64,000 nt of DNA from Paenibacillus camerounensis (GTDB taxonomy: Bacteria; Bacillota; Bacilli; Paenibacillales; Paenibacillaceae). Below are positions 25,112-34,759 of the stretch, piece after piece. Location: contig NZ_CCDG010000053.1 in the NCBI RefSeq assembly GCF_000723885.1, positions 47,149-111,148 on the forward strand. The letters are read 5' to 3'. Made by a program: the position numbers and the translations under genes. Below the pieces are notes generated by a model that had not been told where the DNA came from, searched no databases, and saw nothing but the letters and a program-made list of their open reading frames with translations. Within the stretch, counting starts at the first letter, position 1, and every line of letters starts with the position of its first letter.

Positions 25112-26851
25112 TCAGCAATATCCAAACCCCAGTATCGTAAAGCATTTGTCCTGTTCGCCGTCAGCCATGGTAATTTCCACTGTATGCTCACCGCTCGTCT
25201 CCTGATGGTACACAATGACTGCGTTGCAGTGGGTCCAGTTGTTCACATGCGGATCAGCGGTGAGCACGGGCTTGCCGTCCACACGGACATCAGCGCTGCC
25301 GAAGCCGGTGCTGCCGGAATCCTTGTATACCAGGATGAGGCTTTTGCTGGTGATTGTTAATCTGAAGGGCTTGCCTCCGGCCTCCGCCGGGCGCATCCAG
25401 TTATACGGGAACTCGGGTGTCCCGGACGGATTATCGTCCAGCTCCACCATCTGCAGGTCCGTATCGGTCCCTGTGAAGCTGCCCGGCTCAATCCGCACAT
25501 TTCCGGGTGAGCTTGAACGGTCCAGCAGCCGGATATTCCTGAAACTGTTCCCGATTACCGGAGGCTGATGCAGATCAATATCCTCAGCGTCTGCCTGAGC
25601 GGCGGCGGCCTGCTGAAACAGATGAATCAGGCAGTCGGCCATGACCCGGTGTCCATCATTAGCAGGATGATAGATGTCGTAGAAAAACTGTCTTTTGGAG
25701 ATCACATTCCCCTCCGCCTTGGTCAGCTTGAATTGTGGGGTCACGGCGTCTTTTACACTAACCATAGGCAGATTATAGCGAATCCCGACAGGGGAGAGCC
25801 GCTCCTGAAGATTCCAGTCATTTATGAATACGCTGAACAGCAGTATGACTGCAGGCTGATTGTCAGCGGACAAAATGTTCAGGCACAGGCTCTCATAGCA
25901 GTTGCCCTTGGTTTCGTCCCCCTCGTCGTTGACGGCAAACTCCACAATCACAATATCCGGCTTGGCAGCTCCATCCCTGAGCACATCTCTTTCGTAGCGG
26001 ATAATGCCTAATTCTGACGGCGTACCGCCAACTCCCGCTTTTATAAAATGAACATTCCCGCCTCCGTCCTTACCGAACAGCGCTTTGAAGCCCAGATATG
26101 ACTGATAGGCATAACATTCCGTATGAATCGGCTTCGCTCCCGCACCCTGGGTGATGGAACCCCCGATATAGGCAATGGTGACGTCTTCACCCCGGGCAGC
26201 CTTAGCTATAGCAGCCTTCAGCCGAAGGTTGTTACCCGAATGGAACAGGGAATGCGAGATCATCTCATGGTACGGCTCCGAACGGAAGGCAACCGGCGTT
26301 TCGGGTGACAGCTCAGGCGCAGCATACCCCTCATTCAGATAAAAAATAATACTCGCCACCGCAAGCCCGCCCGCCTGATCGAACTCAAAGGCAAATTTAC
26401 CGGGAACATCATCGTCTGCTGACCAGCTTATTTGATCCAGCTGAATGATCAGCTCTGAGCCGTCTGCCGGACAAGGAAGCCGAAGCGCTGTGCCGGAGGT
26501 GTATTTGTCTGTTTGTCCCCAGTTCTGAAGCAGGAAAGTAATATCCCCCTGATTATGCCCCGCTTTGACCGACACCCCGATGCTATGGACTAAAGTGCGG
26601 AAGCCGGCACAAGTCTGCAGCAGCTCCAGCATATGCGCATCCTCAACACCGCCGATATAGCGGGCCTTGTCAATCAGGTAGCTGCCCTCCAGATAGACCT
26701 CCTGTGACGGCTTGCCTGCAGGGCGTGCAGTTGCTTCAATATGGGTTTCGAACAGCACAAAAAATCCGTGCCGGCGCTCAGCAGGATCTTTGGGGGCTCT
26801 GGGCCCGCTGCCGGCGGTGATCATATCCTGGGAGCTTATTGAATCTGACAT
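25112..26851 (-). CDS. SGNH/GDSL hydrolase with flanking beta domains, probable carbohydrate esterase
   Basis: Three-part protein of 579 residues. Residues 1-205 are a beta-rich domain of unknown type. The SGNH hydrolase domain (about 220-410) has GGSITQG with nucleophile Ser232, AVND as block III, and DIYHP with Asp392 and His395. A C-terminal beta-sandwich (about 430-575) resembles a carbohydrate-binding module. There is no signal peptide. It is divergent from GH115 xylan glucuronidase, so removal of acetyl groups from glucuronoxylan fragments is a reasonable inference. AGGATGA precedes the ATG. Confidence 0.8.
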   Translation of the reverse strand: MSDSISSQDMITAGSGPRAPKDPAERRHGFFVLFETHIEATARPAGKPSQEVYLEGSYLIDKARYIGGVEDAHMLELLQTCAGFRTLVHSIGVSVKAGHNQGDITFLLQNWGQTDKYTSGTALRLPCPADGSELIIQLDQISWSADDDVPGKFAFEFDQAGGLAVASIIFYLNEGYAAPELSPETPVAFRSEPYHEMISHSLFHSGNNLRLKAAIAKAARGEDVTIAYIGGSITQGAGAKPIHTECYAYQSYLGFKALFGKDGGGNVHFIKAGVGGTPSELGIIRYERDVLRDGAAKPDIVIVEFAVNDEGDETKGNCYESLCLNILSADNQPAVILLFSVFINDWNLQERLSPVGIRYNLPMVSVKDAVTPQFKLTKAEGNVISKRQFFYDIYHPANDGHRVMADCLIHLFQQAAAAQADAEDIDLHQPPVIGNSFRNIRLLDRSSSPGNVRIEPGSFTGTDTDLQMVELDDNPSGTPEFPYNWMRPAEAGGKPFRLTITSKSLILVYKDSGSTGFGSADVRVDGKPVLTADPHVNNWTHCNAVIVYHQETSGEHTVEITMADGEQDKCFTILGFGYC

Positions 26852-27046
26852 ATATCAATCATCCTCATGGCTGAAATTTTGAAGGCGCTTACGAATGATA
26901 GCTGAACAAGAAAACAGATGCGCCATACAATGCCTACACTTTAGCAGAAATCCATGCTGTACGAAATGCGGTCCCTTGTGAAAAGTGTACTTTTGCGGAA
27001 ATTCATATCGGTTTATTACAAGAAGTATCTGCTTTACACATGGCTG

Positions 27047-27070
27047 TTGAAACCGCTTAACTTATATAAT
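27047..27070 (+). promoter_or_regulatory. Candidate GH115 promoter region with a cre-like sequence
   Basis: TATAAT at 27065-27070 is a good -10 about 46 bases before the GH115 start, without a clear -35. Just upstream, 27047-27061 read on the - strand (AGTTAAGCGGTTTCA) fits the CcpA consensus with two mismatches. A 14-bp palindrome (AAAAGT, GT, ACTTTT) lies further up at 26981-26994 between the two divergent genes. Confidence 0.35.
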
Positions 27071-27115
27071 GTGCCTGAGCAGCGTAAACAGCCGATACGG
27101 AAGGATGGGAATACA

Positions 27116-29971
27116 ATGATATTGGTACAACAGGGAGCGGCAGCAAAGCTTCATCTGGATCCGGGAGCAGCCGATTATGATGGCTTGCGGCGGGGCGCGG
27201 ATTCTTTTGCCGCTGATATAGAGTTAGTCACCGGCACAAGGCCGGAAATCGTCACTGAACCCGGACAGCTGGGGAATACCGCTATCGTTATTGGAACTAT
27301 AGGCAGCAGCGGGCTGATCGATGAATGGGCTGCCGCAGGCAAACTGGATGTGCCGGCTATTCAAGGCAAACGGGAATGCTACAGCATTCAGCGGATCGGG
27401 CATCCCTGTGACGGTGTTGAACAGGCGCTGGTCATTGCGGGCAGCGATAAAAGAGGAACAATCTACGGGATCTATGCTGTATCTGAGCTGATGGGGGTGA
27501 GCCCGTGGGTTTATTTTGCCGATGTAATGCCGGAGCGGAGAGACCTGCTTGATCTGCCGGACCATCAGTTGAATGTTATCTCCAAAGAGCCGTCAGTGAA
27601 GTACCGGGGGATCTTTCTGAATGATGACTGGCCTTCACTCGGCTCATGGGTAACCGGAGCATTCGGGGATTTCAACGAAGCATTCTACGAAAAGGTCTTT
27701 GAGCTGATTCTCAGGCTGAAGGGGAATTATCTCTGGCCGGCGATGTGGAGCGCAGAGTTCAGTGTTAACGGCAATCGTCATCCGCTTGCCAATGCCGAGC
27801 TTGCCAGGGAATACGGGATCATTATGGGCACCTCGCATCACGAGCCCCTGTTCCGTGCGGGCAGTGAATGGCAGAAGGTGTATAAGGATTACGGGACAAG
27901 CAATCTGTGGGATTTTGCCCGGAACCGGGAGGCGGTCACTGCTTTCTGGGAGGACGGGATTAAGCGTAATAAAGAGTATCCGAACCTGATCACACTGGGC
28001 ATGCGCGGAGAAAGTGATTCAGAGCTGGAAGGCAGCGACCGCTACAATATTGAACTGCTGAAGGACATTATCCTCACGCAAAAAGAACTGCTTAAGCGGT
28101 ATGGGCTTGAGCAGGCACCGCAGGTTCTGGCTGTCTACAAAGAGGTGGAGAAGTATTGGTATGGAACGGCTGAAGCGGCGGGACTGAAGGACTGGGAGGT
28201 GCTGAATGATGTAACGATTCTGCTGTCAGATGATAACTTCGGCAACCTCCGCAAAATCCCGTCCGGCCGGGAGCAGCAGCGCAGCGCGGGCTGGGGGATG
28301 TATTATCATCTGGACTATCACGGCGGCCCGCATTCCTATGAATGGGTCAATACGACGCCGCTGGAGAAGATCTGGGAGCAGATGAGCATGGCTTATGATT
28401 ACGGCATCCGGGATGTGTGGATTGTTAATGTCGGAGATTTGAAGCCGATGGAGCTGCCCATCTCTTATTTTCTGGATTTAGCTTATGATTTCGGAGCCTG
28501 GGGAACCGCTGCGCCTAACAAAACTGCAGAATACACAGAACAGTGGGTGCGTCAGCAGTTCGGCGATGCAGCGGACGAAGCCGCCGTAAGCGGAATTGCC
28601 GGTGTACTGGCGGAATATACGAGAATGAACGGGCGGCGCAAGCCGGAGATTATCAGGCCGGAGACCTTCAGTCCCGTGCATTACAATGAGGCGCAGCAGG
28701 TGCTGAAGCAGGCAGGCAAGCTTGTTGAGACCGCTGGGCATTACAGAAGCGGGATTCCGGAGCAGCTCCAGGATGCTTACTTCCAGCTCATTTATTATCC
28801 GGCGGCTGCTTCGGCCAATGTCCTGCAAATGCAAGTGTATACCGGGCTTAGTAAGCTCTACGCAGAACGCGGCAGCGTCCTTGCAAATACGTATGCTGAG
28901 CTTACAGCAGCAGCGATTGAACGGGATAAACAGCTGGAGCTGGCGTACAATAACGATCTTTCCGGCGGGAAATGGCGCGGGATGATGAGCTCGGCACATG
29001 TAGGCTATGTGAACTGGGACGCGGCAGGGTGGAGTTATCCGCAGGCGGCTTCCGTTATACCGGCAGAAGGCCCGCTTATGATTGTCGATGTGCAGGGCAT
29101 GGAGCAAGGATATACTTCGGGAACGGCGGCTCTGCCGGCTTTTACAAATCTGCATAAAGAGAACTATTCCGTTACGGTCAGCAGCGGGGGGGACACGGGC
29201 TTTGCCTATGAAGCAGCCGGGAGTGCCGACTGGATCAGGCTGGAGCGGAGCGGCGGCTGGACGGACACAGGAGAGACCATCACAGTATCGGTGGACTGGG
29301 AGAAGGTGCAGGGGGCATGCAGCGGTAATATCGTTATCAGCGGAGCTGGCGGAACGGTAACCGTCTGTGCAGAGGTAGACTGGAGCAGCGTGAGTGAGCT
29401 GCCGCCAGCGGCTTTTATTGAAGCGCATAACGTTGTATCGATAGAGGCTGAGCATACCCTTAACCGCTGTGCGGCGGACGGAGTTGAATGGACAACAATC
29501 AGCGATTATGGCAGGACTCTATCCTCCGTCAAAATGTACCCGGACACTGTATCCTTCAGTGAACCCGCGCAAGCGCCCTATCTGGAGTACAGCCTGCTGG
29601 TCAAGCGGGACGGCGAATATAGCCTGAATGCTTATATTGCGCCGACAAATCATCTGTCGCCGGTCAGCGGCCTGAAGTATGCAGCAGGCTTTGACGGATA
29701 TGAGCCTATTGTTGCCGACGCGCTGCCTCCCGGCTATGAAGGCGGTAACCATAGTAATGAGCCCTGGTGCCGGGCGGTACTGAATAACATTCATGTTAGC
29801 TCTACCAGCCACACCTTAACAAAAGGTGTTCATACACTGCGGTTCTATGGACTGGATGCCGGGCTGGTGCTGCAGAAGCTGGTGCTGTCCGCCGGGCCGC
29901 TGCCGTATTCCTATCTTGGACCGGAGGAGAGTTATCTCACTTCAGCAGAGCTGACGGAGGATAGCCCTTGA
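27116..29971 (+). CDS. Glycoside hydrolase family 115, xylan alpha-1,2-glucuronidase
   Basis: Large enzyme of 951 residues that cleaves (4-O-methyl)-glucuronic acid side chains from xylan or its oligomers. Family hallmarks run through the N-terminal and barrel domains: GTIYGIYAVSELMGVSPWVY, PSVKYRGIFLNDDWPSL, LKGNYLWPAMW, GTSHHEP and ITLGMRGESDSEL. The C-terminal ~300 residues are beta-rich. There is no signal peptide, which implies intracellular debranching. I use the ATG at 27116; the frame stays open 54 codons upstream, but that stretch looks like promoter. Its 3' end overlaps the convergent AraC gene by 35 bases. Confidence 0.92.
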   Translation: MILVQQGAAAKLHLDPGAADYDGLRRGADSFAADIELVTGTRPEIVTEPGQLGNTAIVIGTIGSSGLIDEWAAAGKLDVPAIQGKRECYSIQRIGHPCDGVEQALVIAGSDKRGTIYGIYAVSELMGVSPWVYFADVMPERRDLLDLPDHQLNVISKEPSVKYRGIFLNDDWPSLGSWVTGAFGDFNEAFYEKVFELILRLKGNYLWPAMWSAEFSVNGNRHPLANAELAREYGIIMGTSHHEPLFRAGSEWQKVYKDYGTSNLWDFARNREAVTAFWEDGIKRNKEYPNLITLGMRGESDSELEGSDRYNIELLKDIILTQKELLKRYGLEQAPQVLAVYKEVEKYWYGTAEAAGLKDWEVLNDVTILLSDDNFGNLRKIPSGREQQRSAGWGMYYHLDYHGGPHSYEWVNTTPLEKIWEQMSMAYDYGIRDVWIVNVGDLKPMELPISYFLDLAYDFGAWGTAAPNKTAEYTEQWVRQQFGDAADEAAVSGIAGVLAEYTRMNGRRKPEIIRPETFSPVHYNEAQQVLKQAGKLVETAGHYRSGIPEQLQDAYFQLIYYPAAASANVLQMQVYTGLSKLYAERGSVLANTYAELTAAAIERDKQLELAYNNDLSGGKWRGMMSSAHVGYVNWDAAGWSYPQAASVIPAEGPLMIVDVQGMEQGYTSGTAALPAFTNLHKENYSVTVSSGGDTGFAYEAAGSADWIRLERSGGWTDTGETITVSVDWEKVQGACSGNIVISGAGGTVTVCAEVDWSSVSELPPAAFIEAHNVVSIEAEHTLNRCAADGVEWTTISDYGRTLSSVKMYPDTVSFSEPAQAPYLEYSLLVKRDGEYSLNAYIAPTNHLSPVSGLKYAAGFDGYEPIVADALPPGYEGGNHSNEPWCRAVLNNIHVSSTSHTLTKGVHTLRFYGLDAGLVLQKLVLSAGPLPYSYLGPEESYLTSAELTEDSP

Positions 29972-30746
29972 TCTGCTTGAACACATTGCTGAAATAGGCG
30001 GCATCCCGGTAGCCGCAATGGGCGGCGACTTCAGAGACATTGAAGCCGCCGGCCGACAGCAGCATCTCGGCATTGTTGACCCGTACCCTGTTGATGTATT
30101 CCTTCAATGCTACCCCTGTGTTCTGCTTGAACAGCTTACCCATGTATTCGGGATTCAGCCCGGCAGGTAGAGCAAGCTCGCCGATCGTAATCTCCTCTGC
30201 ATAATGATCCATGATATAGGCTGTTGCTTTATGTATTCTCGGATCAACATACGGTGCCTGCTGATGATGGGCGATAATGAGCAGACGGTAGATGATCTGC
30301 TGAAAGACGGCTCTGGCCTTCATTCTGTATAGAGGCTGCTTGCTCATCCATATATGCGAGAATTCCCGGATATCATCGAGAATTTCCTTAGTCCGCCAGT
30401 TGCGGGTTACCGTCTTAAAGGGAAGGCGTATGTCATTGCCCCCGCCCAGCCAGAAGAAATTGAATGCAAAGGAATGCATCGGCGCATCCCGGAAGGTGTG
30501 AGCCTCACGGATGCTGCCTGCCGGGGCATACAGCATATCTCCGGCTTCAACCGTATAGTTCACCCCGTTGATCGAATAGACAGCTCTGCCGCCGACAACA
30601 AAGGTCAGATCATGAAAGTCGATGGTGCTCCGGCCGATTCCCCAGCCTTCAAAGCACTTCCGGTCAACAAACAAAAAAACATCCGGCACCAGCTGCTCAT
30701 ATTGATTGATTTCCATGCTTGACTGAGCCTCCTCCGGTTCAATCAT
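29937..30746 (-). CDS. AraC-family transcriptional regulator with cupin sensor
   Basis: Sugar-type AraC regulator of 269 residues. The N-terminal cupin domain (about 30-130) has AVYSINGVNYTVEAGDMLYA, and the C-terminal double helix-turn-helix ends ADAAYFSNVFKQ-like as RDAAYFSNVFKQIKGYPPS. It converges on GH115 with overlapping 3' ends and is a candidate regulator of the esterase/GH115 pair. An alternative in-frame start at 30716 follows GGAGGAGG at a rather long 11-base spacing, whereas the first ATG has AGGAG only 2 bases away. Start uncertain. Confidence 0.88.
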   Translation of the reverse strand: MIEPEEAQSSMEINQYEQLVPDVFLFVDRKCFEGWGIGRSTIDFHDLTFVVGGRAVYSINGVNYTVEAGDMLYAPAGSIREAHTFRDAPMHSFAFNFFWLGGGNDIRLPFKTVTRNWRTKEILDDIREFSHIWMSKQPLYRMKARAVFQQIIYRLLIIAHHQQAPYVDPRIHKATAYIMDHYAEEITIGELALPAGLNPEYMGKLFKQNTGVALKEYINRVRVNNAEMLLSAGGFNVSEVAAHCGYRDAAYFSNVFKQIKGYPPSALLK

Positions 30747-30752
30747 AGCTCC

Positions 30753-31856
30753 TCATGAACCCCGGGACAAGATTTTCCGTATCTTATTGACGCTAAGCAT
30801 GATTACCGGAAGGACGAAGGCATAGGTGAAATTCCAGTCTACCCAGTAGGCTGGAATTTCTTTTACATAGAAGATAATATTTTTGGCAATCAGCTGGGAG
30901 AGTCCATAGAGCAGAAACGCAGTAGGAAAGATCAGCGGGCGGTAGCTTTTCAGCTTTAAGAACTGGGCAGCCCCCAGTACAAAGGCATAAAAAAACAGTA
31001 CGGTTTTGAAATAGGTGCTGATAATCCAGGCTGTAGCCATAAGGGCTTCAATCCGCTGGAGGAAGTTGGCAATGTTGATTTTCCGGGCCAGAAGATAGGC
31101 GGCGTAGAAGTCATGCTCGGAGAAATATACACCCAGCACGGTGAGTGACAGGATCAGGATAATGTTGAGGACCAACGCTCCAATACAGATGCAGATGAAG
31201 ATATCGCGGTTAATTTTATCCGATTTAGTGACATAAGGGTAGATCATCAAGAATACACACATCTCCCCGAACGGATAAAAGACACCGTACATTACGGAAT
31301 GAACCATATCGGGAACCGGTGTATTAAACATCGGTAACAGACGCTCAGCACGCACCTGAGGAAGCAGCAGGACAATCAGGCAGATCAGGAAGAAAGCAAA
31401 CAGCGGGAAAAAAATCTGCGATGCCCTCCCCAGTGTCTCTAATCCCAGCCGCAGGCCGTATACCAGTATGAATATTCCCATCACTCTGATTACTCCGCCG
31501 GGTGTCCCCTCATAAATCTGTGTACAGAGGAAATCCTCAATCTCACGGATGTAGGTAGAACCGGCCAGCAGATAAAAGAACAGGTAGTACAGTCCCACGG
31601 CTCCGCCAAGCCATTTGCCCAAAATCTGCCGGCTGAGCTCGATAATCGTTTTGTTAGGGTCAATATTACATAAGGTTACTAACAGAAAAATAGTCCCGAT
31701 CCCAAGCGGCAGGCTGATCAGTCCGGTAATCCAGGCATCCTGATGGGCTGTAGAAGCCATAACGGCAGGGTAGACCAGTGCCATATCCCCGATATAAGCA
31801 AACATTCCGAGTATAACCATCTGTGCTGAGCTAATCCTGTCTTTTTCAAGCATCAT
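30753..31856 (-). CDS. Spore germinant receptor B subunit (GerAB/GerKB type)
   Basis: Endospore inner-membrane permease-like protein of 367 residues and about ten helices, in the amino acid/polyamine/organocation superfamily. It begins MMLEKDRISSAQMVILGM. In germinant receptors this subunit is thought to hold the nutrient-binding site. AGGGGAGACAAG precedes the ATG at 31856; an upstream in-frame ATG at 31907 overlaps the -10 promoter and is excluded. It is divergent from the A, C and D genes, a departure from the usual ABC order. Confidence 0.9.
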   Translation of the reverse strand: MMLEKDRISSAQMVILGMFAYIGDMALVYPAVMASTAHQDAWITGLISLPLGIGTIFLLVTLCNIDPNKTIIELSRQILGKWLGGAVGLYYLFFYLLAGSTYIREIEDFLCTQIYEGTPGGVIRVMGIFILVYGLRLGLETLGRASQIFFPLFAFFLICLIVLLLPQVRAERLLPMFNTPVPDMVHSVMYGVFYPFGEMCVFLMIYPYVTKSDKINRDIFICICIGALVLNIILILSLTVLGVYFSEHDFYAAYLLARKINIANFLQRIEALMATAWIISTYFKTVLFFYAFVLGAAQFLKLKSYRPLIFPTAFLLYGLSQLIAKNIIFYVKEIPAYWVDWNFTYAFVLPVIMLSVNKIRKILSRGS

Positions 31857-31906
31857 CTTGTCTCCCCTGTCTCCACCGAGATCGGATATCCTTGTATGTA
31901 TTGGCA

Positions 31907-31936
31907 TAGTATGGCTTATTTAGCCCATTTTATGTT
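31907..31936 (-). promoter_or_regulatory. Sigma-G-like promoter of the germinant B gene
   Basis: On the - strand, AACATA and CATACTA are 17 bases apart. CATACTA is a perfect sigma-G -10, and germinant receptors are forespore genes, so developmental expression is expected. Confidence 0.65.
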
Positions 31937-31958
31937 AGCGCAGGAGATTCTCAGCCAA

Positions 31959-31988
31959 GGAATAATTATCAAGATCTGAATCAAACTA
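31959..31988 (+). promoter_or_regulatory. Sigma-G-like promoter of the germinant A-C-D genes
   Basis: GGAATA and CAAACTA with a 17-base spacer resemble the forespore sigma-G consensus, with a weaker -10 than the divergent promoter. It lies 33 bases upstream of the A-subunit start. Confidence 0.45.
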
Positions 31989-32020
31989 TGGGACAGAAGG
32001 GTCGAAAGGGAGGCAGCACG

Positions 32021-33532
32021 ATGAAAGAGAGACACGAGGAGGCCCTATCGAGCCGCCTGGAGGATACTTACGAACAGCTCAAGCAACTGCTTGGCTCCAG
32101 CACCGATCTGGTAAGTAAAGAGCTGCTGCTTGGAGATAACACGCATATATCCCTATTTTATATAGACGGGCTGGTGGATACCGGGCTGCTGCATAATTCA
32201 ATTCTGTACTCCCTGCAGGGAAGCAGGGTGCCGGATATGCTGGCAGGGCTAAGTCCTGATGCTACGGTTGAGCTGCTGAGATTGCGTATTCTGATGGCAG
32301 GCGATCTGACGGTTATTCATAAAACAGGTCAATTTGTCCATGATCTGATGTCCGGCAGCGTCATGCTAGTAGTGGATGGGACTGCAAATGCACTGAGAAT
32401 CGGCCTGCCCGGCTGGGAGGACAGGTCGGTAAGTGAGCCGAGCTCGCAATCGGTGGTACGCGGTCCGATGGAAGGCTTCACGGAGAACCTGCGGACCAAT
32501 ACGGCACTGCTGCGCCGCAAAATCAAGGACAGTCATTTATGGCTGGAGACCATTCAGATTGGCAGGGTAACCCAGACCAGCGTATCACTCATGTACTTAA
32601 GCAATATTGCCAATGATGAGCTTGTACAGGAGGTAAAGCGGCGGCTGAACACAATCGACACCGACAGCATACTCGAGAGCGGTTATATCGAGGAATTCAT
32701 CCAGGATACCGCTAAGACGCCTTTTCCGACCATATATAACAGTGACCGGCCGGATACCATTGCCGCAGGCATCCTTGAGGGTAAAGTGGCTATTTTAATT
32801 GACGGAACACCGTTTGTGCTGCTTGCTCCGACGATATTCGTCGCTTTTTTTCAATCGGCTGAGGACTATTACCAGCGGGCTGATATTTCAACACTGCTGC
32901 GGTTTATCCGGTTTCTTGCCTTCTTTCTTACGCTGCTGGCTCCGGCCTTTTACGTGGCAATTACGACCTATCATCAGGAGATGATTCCGACCAACCTGGT
33001 CATCAGCCTTGCCGCCCAGCGTGAGACCGTACCGTTTCCCGCTTTTATTGAGGCGCTGCTGATGGAGCTGACTTATGAAATCCTGCGTGAGGCCGGAGTG
33101 AGAATTCCTAAAAACATCGGCCAGGCGATCTCAATTGTCGGAACGCTGGTAATCGGCCAGGCGGCGGTTGCCGCAGGCTTCGTCTCTGCTGCAATGGTCA
33201 TTGTCGTTTCTATAACTGCCATCTCAAGCTTCGTTATTCCAGAGGCGGGAATGTCCATTGCTGCACGGATTATCCGGTTTGCCCTGATCGGCCTTGCCGG
33301 ATTTATCGGCTTATACGGAATTCTCTGCGGCGTATTCGTTATTGTGCTGCATTTAGCGAGCCTGCGTTCCTTCGGCATTCCCTATATGAGTCCGCTCGGT
33401 CCGTACCGGCCAGAGGATATGAAGGATACCATCTTCCGGTTTCCATGGCCTCACCTCAGGACCCGGCCGGCAGAGAATCTTACCAAAAACTTTTACCGCC
33501 AAGGGACGGCGCGCCGCAGGGAGAATAAATGA
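32021..33532 (+). CDS. Spore germinant receptor A subunit (GerAA type)
   Basis: Membrane protein of 503 residues. The hydrophilic N-terminal half has LFYIDGLVDTGLLHNSIL and the conserved NPDTIAAGILEGKVAIL-like segment RPDTIAAGILEGKVAIL. The C-terminal half has five or six helices and ends FGIPYMSPLGPYR, followed by a cytoplasmic tail. GGGAGGCAGCACG precedes the ATG. The stop overlaps the start of the next gene by 4 bases. Works with the B, C and D subunits to detect nutrients and release spore dormancy. Confidence 0.95.
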   Translation: MKERHEEALSSRLEDTYEQLKQLLGSSTDLVSKELLLGDNTHISLFYIDGLVDTGLLHNSILYSLQGSRVPDMLAGLSPDATVELLRLRILMAGDLTVIHKTGQFVHDLMSGSVMLVVDGTANALRIGLPGWEDRSVSEPSSQSVVRGPMEGFTENLRTNTALLRRKIKDSHLWLETIQIGRVTQTSVSLMYLSNIANDELVQEVKRRLNTIDTDSILESGYIEEFIQDTAKTPFPTIYNSDRPDTIAAGILEGKVAILIDGTPFVLLAPTIFVAFFQSAEDYYQRADISTLLRFIRFLAFFLTLLAPAFYVAITTYHQEMIPTNLVISLAAQRETVPFPAFIEALLMELTYEILREAGVRIPKNIGQAISIVGTLVIGQAAVAAGFVSAAMVIVVSITAISSFVIPEAGMSIAARIIRFALIGLAGFIGLYGILCGVFVIVLHLASLRSFGIPYMSPLGPYRPEDMKDTIFRFPWPHLRTRPAENLTKNFYRQGTARRRENK

Positions 33533-34752
33533 TGATGAGACAACTTCGCAGAGCGCTATGCTCCTTGCTGCCTTTAGTGCTGCTGCCTATGCTGCTGAGC
33601 GGCTGCTGGGAGAGGAGGGAGCTGAACGAGCTGGCGTTTGTTCTTGCTCTGGGAATAGATAAGGCGGAGAGTGGGTTCAAGATAACGATGCAAGTCGTGA
33701 TTCCCTCAGCGATATCATCCCAGAACGGCGGGGCCGCGGGCGGCGGAGTGCCTGTAGCTTCTTATAGCTTTACTGCACCCACCATATATGAATCGCTGCG
33801 CCAATTCAATATGACCGTCTCACGCTCAGCCTATATGGGACATATCCGGGTTCTGGTCATTGGAGAATCACTAGCCCGCGAGGGAGTTAGCCCGATGCTG
33901 GATGTACTGAAGCGCAGCCGTGAGCCGCGGATGGATTTCTATGTCATGGTGGCAAAGGGAGGGACTGCGGAGGAAGCACTGAATGTTCTGAGCGCCCTGG
34001 ATAGGCTTCCGGCAAATAAACTATACAATGCTTTGGATAAGTCCTACAAAGTATCAGCCAGAACGGTCGCAGTTACACTGGACAGATTCATAGAAGATCT
34101 GCTCTATCAGGGAAAGAATCCTGTCTTGACCGGAGTTGAGGTTAAAGGTGATCCCGATGCAGGCGGTGAAAAAAGAAATACGGAACGCACCAATCCAAAG
34201 ACCAAACTGCGTTATGAAAGTGTTGCTGTATTTAGAAAAGATAAGATGCTCGGCTGGCTGAGTGCCGAAGAGGTAGCCGGGTATAACTATATTACGGATA
34301 ATGTGATAAAGAATACCGGACATGTTGATGGTGACGAGGACGGATTAGTCGTGATTGAAGCGCTGAAATCCAAAACCAGGAGGAAGGTCAAATTTATTGA
34401 AGGGGAACCGCATATTTATCTCGATATTGAAGCCCTCTGCAATGTCGAGGAAGTGACAGGGAGAGACCAGCTCGATGAAGACAAGATTATTCTGGATCTG
34501 GAAAGGAAGGCAGAGAAGCGGATCGTCATGAGAATGAAGCAGTCTGTAGAACAGATTAATGACCGCTTTAACGTTGATATTTTCGGTTTCGGACAATCCA
34601 TTTTTGAGGCGAATCCTAAAGCCTGGACGAGACTGCTGGAGCAGAGCGGAGGTGATTACCTGAAGAGCCTGCCTGTTCATTACAAGGCCACAGTTATCAT
34701 TAACCGGATCGGGGCCATCGATAATTCATTTATAGATCAGATAAAGGAGTGA
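33529..34752 (+). CDS. Spore germinant receptor C subunit, lipoprotein (GerAC type)
   Basis: Lipoprotein of 407 residues. The signal peptide ends at lipobox LSGC followed by WERRELNELAFVLALGID, the signature of the family. The rest is the three-domain GerAC fold, ending IGAIDNSFIDQIKE. GGGAG lies upstream of three tandem ATG codons; the first overlaps the A-subunit stop. It sits on the outer face of the spore inner membrane as part of the receptor. Confidence 0.95.
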   Translation: MMMRQLRRALCSLLPLVLLPMLLSGCWERRELNELAFVLALGIDKAESGFKITMQVVIPSAISSQNGGAAGGGVPVASYSFTAPTIYESLRQFNMTVSRSAYMGHIRVLVIGESLAREGVSPMLDVLKRSREPRMDFYVMVAKGGTAEEALNVLSALDRLPANKLYNALDKSYKVSARTVAVTLDRFIEDLLYQGKNPVLTGVEVKGDPDAGGEKRNTERTNPKTKLRYESVAVFRKDKMLGWLSAEEVAGYNYITDNVIKNTGHVDGDEDGLVVIEALKSKTRRKVKFIEGEPHIYLDIEALCNVEEVTGRDQLDEDKIILDLERKAEKRIVMRMKQSVEQINDRFNVDIFGFGQSIFEANPKAWTRLLEQSGGDYLKSLPVHYKATVIINRIGAIDNSFIDQIKE

Positions 34753-34759
34753 AACAGAG

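Noticed and set aside
26954..27115. 54 extra codons at the 5' end of GH115
   Set aside because: The stretch contains the probable -10 and regulatory sites, has no ribosome binding site at its ATG, and GH115 homology begins after 27116.
28478..29455. 325-codon open frame antisense to GH115
   Set aside because: It is the shadow of the real gene: no start site context, Arg/Cys/His-rich composition, no recognisable family.
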